64,000 nt of DNA from Chlorops oryzae. Taxonomy: Eukaryota; Arthropoda; Insecta; Diptera; Chloropidae. The stretch spans positions 32,825,502-32,889,501 of the forward strand of contig CM035808.1 of assembly GCA_020466095.1 (NCBI GenBank), written 5' to 3'. Within the stretch, counting starts at the first letter, position 1, and the number at the start of each line of letters is the position of its first letter. The notes under the pieces were generated by a model that saw nothing but the letters and a program-made list of their open reading frames with translations, did no database searches and had not been told where the DNA came from. This document shows positions 23,914 through 33,876 of the stretch, piece after piece. Both the position numbers and the translations under genes were made by a program.

Positions 23914-24602
23914 CGACTGTTAAATCCGATTAAGTTAATAATCATGAATTATTGTCTTTTTTTAATCCTAATCATTATTAATTTAACTTCTTGAAATTTT
24001 TGATTATTATGATGCGATTACCAAATAATCGTGAAATAATCGGACTATTTCAGATTAATGAATCAGAAAAAATATATCAATAATCCGATTAATTTTAGAT
24101 TATTTTTGAATATTTGAGTTTTTATATATTTTTCCTGATTATTTTTGGATTTTTTGACTATTTTTGATTTGTCTGATTTTTTTTTAATTTTAATTATTTT
24201 CAATTTGAATTGGTCCTAACAAGTGGCCGTGAATTCACTTGTCCGTGCGTCCACGGATATAGGAAACTTTGGAAAACGATGTTATTCAATTACAATTGAA
24301 AATAATTAATTTTAAAATCAGAACAATCAAAAATTCAAAATCAAAAAACCAAAATCATATAATTACAATTAATCAAATCGGATAATTCAAAAGTAATCTA
24401 AAATAATCGTGATTTTTTTGTATTTTTTTTTCTATTCAATAACTGAAATAATCCTGATTATTTCAGATTATTTGGTAATCGCAATCATTGATTAATATAG
24501 GTCATACAAAAATAATCATTAAATAATCACTATTTTACTCATAAGAAAAAAATAATCTGATTAATTAATCATTAATTAAATAATCATTATTTAACAGGTC
24601 TG
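23914..24602. mobile_element. hAT-like MITE with perfect 8-bp TSD
   Basis: The 689-bp element is flanked on both sides by TTTTCAAG (23906-23913 and 24603-24610), an exact 8-bp duplication as made by hAT transposases. The right end reads inward CAGACCTGTTAAAT and the left CGACTGTTAAAT, so the left end has lost two bases. The interior is rich in AATAAT/ATTATT and folds back. Non-coding. It lies 108 bp before the ATG of gene C. Confidence 0.85.
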
Positions 24603-24710
24603 TTTTCAAGTATGTCATATATGACTTTCGTCATTCACGTTAAGGATTCCGGCTGGGAAGCGTTGTTGATATTGAGTGCAAGTTTAAAAATTTGTTGCTT
24701 TCCAAAAACG

Positions 24711-26405
24711 ATGAAGTGCCGTTTATGTTTGGATGAATGTCAAGAGAAATATGGAATCGCACTTTTCGGTGTCGATGAAGAGCCGAGCCTCATCAAACTT
24801 ATAGCCAAATATTTGTACATAGAGGTTAGTGTATGGTGATAGATGTTCCAAATGTTTATTGAGAATCCTTTTTTTTAGATCTCACAATTGGACATATTGC
24901 CGAAGATGATTTGCAAGAATTGCTGCCACCATTTGAATGAGTTTGATAAATTTTATCAGCTAATAGAGCAACAGCAGTTGATAATGCAGAGAGAGATCAA
25001 GTACGTCGAGGAAGTTAAAACATTGAATGAATCATCTACTTTGGCTGATAACTATGAATTAAATGATCAATTTGACAAGGCGACTGATAGTGAAGAAGAT
25101 ATACCTCTTAAGACTTTAGTAGAGAAATCACAAAATACTATCAAAAAACCTATAAAAAACATAGGTAAACGTAAATATATAAAAAAGAAACACAAATGCG
25201 ACAAATCCGTTGAAAAGGAAGAAAAAAAGAAGAAATATTCATTAACCCATGAGGAGAATAAAATTCGAGATGATTTGGTCTCTGAATACATTGAATTGAA
25301 ATGCGAAATTTGCGAAATTTGCGTTGAATCGTACCAGGACTTGCGAGTTCACTTCCGTTCTGCACACAAAACGAAATCATTTATCACGTGCTGTGGAACA
25401 CGCTACCAACGTCGTTTCCAGCTATGGGATCATATTCAATCACATCTAAATCCGGATCGTTTTAGGTATGATATGATAAGTTTTCAAAAAAAAACATCGC
25501 TTTAAAGTACATACAATTTATTTTGTAAGCAGATGCGAAATTTGCAAAAAACTTTTGAGCTCCAATGCTGGCTTGAAACTTCACATGTCCAATATGCACA
25601 TTGATCGAAACCAAATGAAGCATGCCTGCCATATATGTAACAAAAAGTTTCCCTATGCATCCGTACTCAATTCTCATATGGTTGTTCATAACGATGATTT
25701 GAATCATAAATGTAGAACTTGCGGCAAAGGGTAAGAAAAATAAATCTGTATAAAAGGATAAATACCTATATACATATTTTTTTTTAAAAAGATTCAAGAC
25801 TGATTACATGCTTCAAATGCATAAAAAACACATGCACGATAAGCGAACGCCGTTTATGTGTGAAACGTGTGGTAAGGAGTACAGATTCAAGCTATCATTC
25901 GAACGTCACATCGCCGAACATCAAGGCCAGTTAAATGAGCCAACGGAACAATGTAAGATTTGCGGGAAATGGCTAAGATACAATTGCTTGCGAAAGCACC
26001 AGCAGCAACATCAAAATCAGACATTTGAATGTGCGATTTGTAAAAGAATATGTAAATCGAAATCGGCCCTCACCAGCCATATTGATTACTGTCATAAATT
26101 AAAACCAATACATTCCTGTACTTTTTGTGACAAAAAATTTAAAAAGGCCGCACTTTTAAGGGTGAGCTTCGTAGGAATATTTCGATTTTATTTATAAAAA
26201 TTTTGCTCCTTTTTTTTTCCAGGAGCACATAGCAATGCATACCGATCGGAAATTGTACAATTGCCAGCATTGTCCACGGGAATTTCGTTCCAAAGCTAAT
26301 ATGTATGTACATGTCAAGAAAATTCATGTCACGGAATGGACAAAAGCGCAGTTGGCAAAGAATCAAGGTCCTAGGGATCGCAATGAAGAGAAAAAAGAAA
26401 AGTGA
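24711..26405 (+). CDS. ZAD-C2H2 zinc-finger protein (array gene C), intact
   Basis: Putative DNA-binding regulator. Exons: 24711-24824, 24879-25465, 25533-25730, 25792-26161, 26223-26405. All GT-AG, and the sum is 1452 nt, giving 483 aa with no break. ZAD cysteines are C3, C6, C50 and C53 (MKCRLC, ICKNC). A Lys/Glu-rich linker is followed by about ten C2H2-type fingers, including the divergent CCGTRYQRRFQL unit before HLNP. Linkers are not the TGEKP type except HTDRK before the last finger. This is the shortest intact member and a useful family reference for exon lengths 198 and 370. The hAT MITE lies just upstream. Confidence 0.93.
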
Positions 26406-27090
26406 ATATTCATACGGTTAGCAGTCCTTTACTTATTCTGTGTTCATCTTCATACAAGAAATATTAGCGATTGTTATGTTACATAAAAGGTAATACATAA
26501 CAAAATTTTATTAATATTTATTCAATAGTTTATTCTTAAGAATAATTAATAATTAATAATAATAATAAATAATAATCAGATTGATTAAGATAAGTATGAA
26601 TATATGATTCATATGTCAGTAATGTTACCCCTAAAAGTTATAATTAATACTTCATTATGCTTGATTTCAACGTCACGAGTAAAACCGACAACAATTTGAG
26701 ATGATTGCAGATTGAATTAAAAATTACCGTGAATTCGTTAACAGAAATATTCAAAATTGTGATGAAAAATTAACATAAATATTTAACTTCATTCCTAATT
26801 TTAATATTTATAATTATCTGTAATTCAATAAAATCGATTATTTTTGCATCACTATCTGTTTTCTAAATTTTCAGAGAATCATATCGCGCTCGATACTGAA
26901 TTCTAGATCAGTACCAAATCAACGTTTGCAGTACGATCGTCATGAGCGATGAATTGCAGATTAAAAAATGCAAAAAAAAATGTGATTGCCAGATTGATTT
27001 TAATTCCGTGAATTCGTTCCCCAGAAATATTCAGAATCGGGCTGATTAACAAAATATTTAACTTTCCTTTTTTTTTTATTTCGTACATAT
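26406..27090. repeat. spacer with diverged direct repeats
   Basis: Three related blocks precede gene D. CCGTGAATTCGTT...CAGAAATATTCA...AATATTTAACTT occurs at about 26728-26790 and again at about 27006-27066. A segment with TCATGAG...GAT...TTGCAG is seen near 26680, 26940 and 27162. They look like a diverged local duplication. No coding exon. Confidence 0.5.
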
Positions 27091-27128
27091 TTTTTGCCAC
27101 TACTGTCTTTCAATTTTCGGCAACCCCG
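27091..27128 (+). promoter_or_regulatory. ZNF-array upstream motif (before gene D)
   Basis: TTTTTGCCACTACTGTC, followed by CGGCAACCC. Same order and spacing class as before genes C and E. Confidence 0.5.
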
Positions 27129-27439
27129 ATTGTAATTTAAAGCCACCTGCAGACGATACGTCATGAGGGATAATTGAGATAATGCAAGAATGAAGAGCGG
27201 CACAATTTCACCAAACCTCTCATATTTTTCATATATTTTTTTAAGTAGTCAGAATTTTCTACTTAAATAGTTTCATCCGTGTTTTGCATTTTCGTCCGCT
27301 CGTGAGAACCCCTAACGAGATATGAATAAGGGAAAACTCAAACGTAGCCGACGATGAGGAGAGTAATGACGTGTGGTCTCCGGGCCGCTTAATGTTGTTG
27401 TTTACTCACTCGGATTTACTATATTTTCACAAAATAAAA
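27129..27439. other. 5' flank of ZNF D
   Basis: 311-bp stretch between the upstream motif and the gene D start. No further feature recognised. Confidence 0.45.
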
Positions 27440-29373
27440 ATGATGGATTGTCGACTGTGTTTAAGTGAATGCCAAGATAGTGGTAGAGTTCTACTTTTCG
27501 GGGCTAACGAAGAATCAAATGTGATCAAACTTATTGCTAAATTTTTGTACATCGAGGTACGTTGATTGTGAGAGAATGATCCGGATATATTGATTCATTT
27601 AAAATTTTTAGGTTTCACAGTTCGACACATTTTCGAATATGATTTGTAAGGAGTGTTTCGACCATTTGAACGAATTCCATAAATATTTCGAATACGTCGC
27701 AACGAAACAAAATTTACTGAAGAATGAATTTCAAGAAACTACCACCACCACCACCACTACTACCAGCCAGAAAACTCCAATTGAAAAAAATTTTGTTGCC
27801 GATTTTCTAACCAACGAGCTAGAGTCCAATGATGAATCAATGCTGGACATAAAAGATGTCATCGGATAATCGCTTTTCAGATGAACCACCGCCTGCCAGT
27901 GAATTTGGACTTGCAGAGGATTGTAAATATCAAATGGAATTTCTAACTGAAAGTGATGAAGATTTGCCACTCCAAAGCCTTATTAATAGAGTTAAAATCG
28001 AAAGACCTGAAAGCCAACAAATAAAAAAAATTAATCCCATGGAGGCAAAGAAGAAACCTTGTAAAAGAAGTAAAACAAAACGAAAATATTTAAAGAGCAA
28101 AGAAAAACCAGCAAAAGATGAAGTAAATGAAGACGATAAAATTGAAAAATCAAAGAGTTATTTGACACCGGAAGAAAATAAGATGCGTGATGAAATGGTT
28201 TCCAAATATGTGGATCTAAAATGCGATATTTGCAGTGCTACATTCGAAAGCTATGACAATCTTAAAACCCACTTTCGGAAGGAACATAAACGGAAAGCAT
28301 ACATCATGTGCTGCAATACACGATTTCAAAGGAGATTTCTACTTTTGGATCACATACAATCACATTTAAATCCGGAACATTTTAAGTGAGATTTTTCTAA
28401 ATTTTAAATTCATCATATTTTGATCGGATGTGTTGGAAATTGTTTCTTTTTAATAATTGATTTTTTAGGTGCAACCTCTGCGATAAAGTATTAAAGTCAC
28501 AAAATAGTTTAAATATTCATATGAAAAATAAACACATGGATAGAGAAGAGCTTAAGCATGTTTGTAATTTGTGCAACAAGAGATTTCAACATCTATCCAG
28601 TTTAAATCATCATATGTTTGTGCACAAAGAGGAGCGTGATCACATATGTGAAATATGTCACAAGGGGTGAGTACTTTTAAAATAAAATTCAGCATATACC
28701 TAGGTACATATTTACAGATACTTTTCTTAATTTTTTTTTTTTTTTTTTCAGTTTCAAGTCAAATATTCTTCTAAAAGTTCATATCCAGCATATGCATGGT
28801 GAAAGAGCTATCTTTGTCTGCGAAACATGTGGAAAAGAGTATAGATTTAAAATGTCCTTTGATCGACATGTTGCAGAACATCAGGGTCGCATTGCCGATG
28901 ATCCAAAAGATAAATGCCCAATTTGTGGGAAATGGTACACGTTGAAGAACTTAAAGAAACATTTGAAACGACATGAATTAGAAGAATCCAAATGCGATGA
29001 ATGCGGCAAAACATTTAAATCAAAATCGGCCTTAGCTACACATATTGGTTATGCGCATAGTAAGAAAGTATATAATTGCTCTTTTTGTGAGAAAACTTTT
29101 AAAAGGCCTTCGGCACTGAGGGTGAGTGGAGCATAAAAATCCTGTTTTTTTTTTTTTTTATTGCTAAGAATAACGTCGTTTCTTTGTTTTTAGGAACACA
29201 TTGCTATGCACACTGGTAGAAAAGATTATAACTGCTCACATTGTCCGAGAGAATTCCGCTCAAAAGCCAATATGTATTCTCATATAAAGAAAGTTCATGT
29301 TGAAGAATGGGCATTGGCTCAAATGGCTAGATATCAATGTCCAAATACTGACCTTAAAAAAGAACAAAAATAA
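27440..29373 (+). CDS. ZAD-C2H2 zinc-finger protein (array gene D), frameshifted
   Basis: Exons: 27440-27556, 27612-28385, 28469-28666, 28752-29121, 29194-29373. ZAD (MDCRLC, ICKEC), a linker with a run of Thr (ACC/ACT repeats, 27738-27762), then about ten C2H2 fingers ending HTGRKDYNCSHCPREFRS. Two ATGs in a row (27440, 27443); by family alignment the second may be used. Exon 2 is 774 nt where its phases demand 3n+2: after ...DIKDVI the frame hits TAA at 27867, while the conserved acidic segment (SDEDLPLQSL) lies in the +1 frame. One base fewer gives about 545 aa. Fingers, introns and stop are otherwise intact. Confidence 0.85.
27861..27866 (+). other. frameshift in ZNF gene D
   Basis: The frame break lies at ATC-GGA between DIKDVI and the DNRFSDE segment. 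It is equivalent to one extra base or two missing bases. Confidence 0.75.
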
Positions 29374-29448
29374 TTATGATTCCGAAAAAAATATTTTCCG
29401 AAATTAAAAATTTTTAACAACTAAAATATCCTGTTCTGAAAATACAAC

Positions 29449-29499
29449 TTTTTCGCCACTACTGTACGGAAGTTATGTTTTATTCTCGACAACCCTGTT
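29449..29499 (+). promoter_or_regulatory. ZNF-array upstream motif (before gene E)
   Basis: TTTTTCGCCACTACTGTACG, then CGACAACCC. It lies only 58 bp from the gene E start, the closest of the set, so it may sit at or near the core promoter. Confidence 0.55.
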
Positions 29500-29526
29500 T
29501 GTTTACTTGTCGCTAAAAAAATAAAT

Positions 29527-32500
29527 ATGAAGTGTCGTCTTTGCCTATCACTAATCCAAAATCGAGAAGGAATTGAGATATTCAATAATGACGAGGATAC
29601 CGATGTTATTAAACTTGTAGCCAAATATTTGTATTTTGAGGTATGTAACTGTCTTTGTGGTTCGGGGTAATCGAACTTGTTCTTACGTTACACTTATTGC
29701 CATTCGGTCAATTATTGACGTCAAACCATGTGTGAACATCTGTCAATTGCTTGCTGTCAAAAATTGCTAGCATTTTGCGATCGAACTGCCAAGGATATTG
29801 ACACTGCCTAGCAATTGATTGAAACTCAGCAAACGTAAATGAAAGAATAATTTATTTTTTGTTGTCAAACTTCATTGCTTGACAGCGAACAAAAGCTTTG
29901 TTTGAAAAAAAAAAATAAATAAAAATGGAAATAGAGAGTGAAATTGAGAACCAAAGTACCAGTACTTTTGTAAAGAAGCGCACTCGTCGAATTGGTAAGT
30001 GGTCGGCAGATCAACTACAAAAACTAATAACCTTTATGAAAGAACGGCCTTTGTTGTGGGATATCACCAAACCGGAGTATAGGGATCGTGTGCGCCGTGC
30101 GGAGCAAATAGCAAAAATTGCCGCAATATTAAAGAAAGATCGAAATGAAATAGAAGCACAGTGGAACAATCTGCGCGGTCAATATCGAGTAAGTAAAAAT
30201 GCATTTTCTTCAGATCCGTTTGAAAACTTTTTTATTCAATATTATTTAGCGTGTGCAAAAATTGTGTCAGCAAAAAAGGGGACAAGGCGGCGAAAAAGTC
30301 AAGATTTCTTTTCCGTATTTTGAGCAAATGTCCTTTTTGCAGATTAACAGCGCTCAAGTATCGCATTGTTCATCGAATTTCGTAAGTAAATTATTCATCA
30401 ATCTGTCCTAAAGATGTCATATTGTATGTAGTTCTTACAGAGTGCAATTATTCCCTGTAACTCAATTCCAGGCGCCATGAACCTGGACTAAGTTTTCTAT
30501 CGACGTACGTATTAATCGAAATCGTTTTTTATTTCAGGATAATGATTCCGACTCATTGCATGACGATCAATTGCCTCCAGTAACATCGTCGCCATTGTCT
30601 ACGCGAAAACACAAACAAAATGCTGACCAAAAAAATTTGATGTTGGCCAATGCATACAAAGTAATGGGCAGTATGGTTGAGCGCCCTTCCAACCAATCAC
30701 AAATTGTCAGTGATGCATTCGATACGTTTGGGGCAATGGTCGCCTCATCGCTACGAGAACTGGATCAAAAATTACCAATTGTGAGACATGAGCTACAATT
30801 GAGCATTCAACAAGAACTTTTGAAAGCTCAGGCGAAATTGTATCAACACGAATTAAAAGCAAACTCATTCAACAATGAGCAACTTGAATAATATCAAGCA
30901 TAATATTTTATTAACTTCATATCTTCGTTTTTTTTATTCAAAATAAATTGCATTGCAACCATCTTCAATTATGTGTGAAAGACTGCCTTTGAAACTCGAA
31001 ATAAGAATGATAAGCTTGCCAAATTGTCGCCCGATGCCAAAAATCGTGGACATACAGCGAGTCTTTCAGCAGGAGAATTCGCCGCCTGACGTATATATGC
31101 GATCTTGAAACATTTTGCGTACCTAAAATCTGCTTTCAGGTTTTGACTGGCTTGAATGGGTTTGACCCAATTGACGTCAATAATTGACTTTATTGTAATA
31201 AGTTTAACTTAAGCATTAATCTTTACTTTAATTTTAACTTTAGGTTAAACAAATAGACGGTTTCTCGACCTTAATGTGCAAGGATTGCTTCCAGCATTTG
31301 AATGATTTCCATAAATTCTTTGAATACGTACAACAACAACAACAACAGGTATTAAAAAACGAACTTTCGGATCTTAAGAATGATGAAATCGAAGCATTTG
31401 CAACAAACGATTTGCATTCCAATGATGAGTCATTGCTAGATTTGAAGGATGTCATTAATAATAGTGAATGTTTGGATGACGCATTGTCTATGGAGGAGTT
31501 TGGACGTGCAGACGATTGGGAAGCAGAAAGTGATGAAGATGTTCCGCTTCAAACACTGAAGACTGATATTTGTAAGAGCAAAGTTACGAAGCAAATAACC
31601 CCAAAGAAAATACGCTGTATTGGAAGCAAACCGAAACGCAAATATCGATGCAGTAAACGAAAAACTTCAAAAAAACTTAAAACAGAATCGAACGGAGAGA
31701 TGAATAACGAAGAGAATTTCAACGATCAACCGAATGAAACAGATGAAAAATCAGAAAAATCAAAGAATTTTTTAACCCCAGAAGAGAATAAATTACGCGA
31801 CGAATTAGTGTCTCAGCATATAGATTTAAAATGTGAGATTTGTAACGTTCAAACCGATACTTATGAGAATCTTAAAATCCATTTCCGAAGAGAGCATAAT
31901 AAGAAAGCATTTTTCACTTGTTGCGGCAAACGTTTTGTACGACGTTTTCTGCTATTAGATCACATCAAATCGCATTTAAATCCAGAGCAATTTAAGTAGG
32001 TTAACTTCCAAAAATGTATTTTACAAATTTTACAACACATATCTTTAGATCGTAAAGTTTCTTGCAGGTGTAAGATTTGCGATAAAGTTCTCAAAACACG
32101 TGTCAGCTTAAATCTTCATAATGCAAATATGCATAACGATCGTGAGAAAATGAAGAATGCTTGCTCCATCTGCGGAAAGAGATTTAAGCATCCGTCGAAT
32201 TTGAACAGCCATATGAGTGTTCACTCAAAAGATCGTAATCATATCTGTGAAATATGCCAAAAGGGGTAAGTGAAGTTTGATATCTCTCACATAAATATAT
32301 GTACATATCGCACAAGTACTTCAAGAGTGTCACAACTCAAAATTTGCAATTTTTCAGAAAACGCAGTTTAACCGATGCAGTCTAGTTGCACTTGTATGAC
32401 GAAGATCCGGACATATGTAACTGTTTTTGCGCTGATTTGCAAAACCCACATTTCTTGCATTAACCCCAATTTGACAAATTTTGAGTTGTGACACTCTTGA

Positions 32501-33210
32501 ATTACATGTTCGATATGTACATTTACATATGTCTCAAAAATAATGAAGCTCGTCAACTTTCAATTCGTTTCAGTTTCAAATCCAATAATTTACTAAAAAT
32601 GCATATTCAGAATCTGCATGGTGAAAGAACTCCATACATTTGTGAGACTTGTGGTAAGGAATACAGATTCAAATTGTCTTTCGATCGACATGTTGCAGAA
32701 CATCAGGGACAACCTAAGGAGAATGCTCAATGTAAAATCTGTGGAAATTGGTATACACAACACAATCTCCGACGACACATGAAACGGCATATATTGGAGA
32801 ATGTAGATTGTGAAACTTGTGGTAAAACATTCAAATCCAAAATTGCCCTAGCCAGTCATGTGAGGGGATCACATAAAAAGCGAGAGAAAATGAAATATTC
32901 CTGTACGTTTTGTGAGAAAACATTCGAAAGGCCTCGTTATTTAAAGGTTGCAATCGATTTTTGCTAATATTTCTATTTCAATTTCGATTTAATTTTAAAA
33001 TAACAATTTTAGGAGCACATCGATATGCACACTGGGCAAAAAGAATATAAATGCAGCTACTGCATTCGAGAGTTTCGTTCGAAAGCCAATATGTATGCGC
33101 ATGTTAAGAAGATTCATCACGAGCAATGGGCTGAAGCAAAGCAAGCTCGAAATCTTAGCTTCGAAAACCCAGTCGATAATCAAAACCTTAATAAAATTAA
33201 AACTCTATGA
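29527..33210 (+). CDS. ZAD-C2H2 zinc-finger protein (array gene E), intact
   Basis: Exons: 29527-29640, 31244-31995, 32068-32265, 32574-32946, 33013-33210. All GT-AG, sum 1635 nt, 544 aa, no break. ZAD cysteine pairs (MKCRLC, MCKDC), a short poly-Gln run encoded by CAA repeats, an acidic stretch (ESDEDVPLQ), a basic linker, then about ten C2H2 fingers ending HTGQKEYKCSYCIREFRS. Exon 4 is 373 nt, one codon longer than in the paralogues. Intron 1 is 1603 bp against 50-100 bp in the others, because it holds a TIR-bounded insertion with a MADF gene. Intron 3 holds a MITE. Confidence 0.92.
29925..30891 (+). CDS. MADF-BESS type protein, nested in intron of ZNF E
   Basis: Predicted exons 29925-30188, 30343-30381, 30538-30891, all GT-AG and phase 0, total 218 aa. 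Residues about 24-90 look like a MADF (Myb/SANT-like) DNA-binding domain: LITFMKERPLLWD, then EYRDR and WNNLRGQYR. The C-terminal part (FGAMVASSLRELDQKL ... LQLSIQQELLKAQ) resembles a BESS interaction motif. AATAAA follows at 30942. The gene is on the same strand as its host. If the first donor is skipped, the frame continues to 30323 (SKNAFSSDPFENFF), so exon 2 is uncertain. The coding quality argues that it is, or recently was, functional. It may be transposon cargo or a retained host gene carried by the insertion. Confidence 0.7.
30942..30947 (+). terminator. polyadenylation signal, MADF gene
   Basis: AATAAA 51 bases after the stop of the nested MADF gene, still inside the host intron. It implies an independent transcript. 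Confidence 0.5.
32319..32502. mobile_element. MITE in intron 3 of ZNF E
   Basis: A perfect 25-bp inverted repeat (32322-32346, starting CAAGAGTGTCACAACTC, and 32475-32499). TA lies a few bases outside each arm, in keeping with a Tc1/mariner-type MITE. The core is about 128 bp and non-coding. Confidence 0.75.
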
Positions 33211-33229
33211 GCCTGCACTTTTCTGTTAA

Positions 33230-33235
33230 AATAAA
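33230..33235 (+). terminator. polyadenylation signal, ZNF E
   Basis: AATAAA shortly after the stop of gene E. Confidence 0.5.
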
Positions 33236-33305
33236 TTCTCGTTCGAAATTAAAAACGCATCTTCTCTGTTCGCCTTCTTAAAGGGTTTCATAAAATGTCC
33301 ATTAA

Positions 33306-33322
33306 TTTCGCCACCACTGTAC
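33306..33322 (+). promoter_or_regulatory. ZNF-array upstream motif (before gene F)
   Basis: TTTCGCCACCACTGTAC, one substitution from the gene E box in the core. A pogo-like MITE now separates it from gene F. Confidence 0.5.
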
Positions 33323-33345
33323 TTCAAACAGAACATCTGTTTATA

Positions 33346-33800
33346 CAGTGCGGCCTCAATATTGTAATTTCCGCCACCAGAAATTTGTTTAAATCACCCC
33401 AAATGCTCTGATTACTTCGATTTTATTTTTTTGTTACAACAATCGAATTTCGCAATTAATCAAGAATCGAACAGCTGATTGCATTTGCCATCTCAATCAG
33501 TTTAATGACAAAATTGGCACGTGGTTACCGGTTAGTGTTCGTGAAATTGTAAAATATTCATTGTGCATTCTTTCTGTTCCTCTTACCTGTTCCGGTGAGT
33601 ACCCAACCTAGAGATCATTACAATCTCCCTATTATTGACGTTAAGAACGCCTCCTTTTGCCGGGGAGAAAACTTTTCTAGGGGATATGCATTTAGAATAT
33701 AATTTCCTCTATCGTAGGAGTTTCGTCTGCTTTGAGTCTTTAAAAAGTAAATGCGAATATATTTTATTCGCTGTAGGGTTGCTATATCGAGGCTTCACTG
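33346..33800. mobile_element. pogo/Tigger-like MITE, TA duplication
   Basis: The ends read inward CAGTGCGGCCTCAATA and CAGTGAAGCCTCGATA and are flanked by TA (33344-33345, 33801-33802). CAG-starting TIRs with TA duplications fit the pogo/Tigger group. 455 bp, no transposase. It sits 76 bp before the ATG of gene F. Confidence 0.7.
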
Positions 33801-33876
33801 TAGTGTGCCTGTGACTTGTTAAAAACAATTTGTAGTGATTTGTTAAGTTATTGTTTGATCATTGAAAGGCAAGAAA

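Larger units (their letters stand above)
29682..31213. mobile_element. TIR-bounded insertion in intron 1 of ZNF E
   Basis: A perfect 18-bp inverted repeat, GTCAATTATTGACGTCAA at 29707-29724 and its complement at 31171-31188, is flanked outward by further inverted similarity (left CTTACGTTACACTTATT, right CTTAAGTTAAACTTATT), making ends of about 43 bp. Between them lies the MADF gene and no transposase frame. A target-site duplication could not be fixed, so the outer limits are approximate. The other array genes have only 50-100 bp at this intron, which supports an insertion. Confidence 0.6.
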
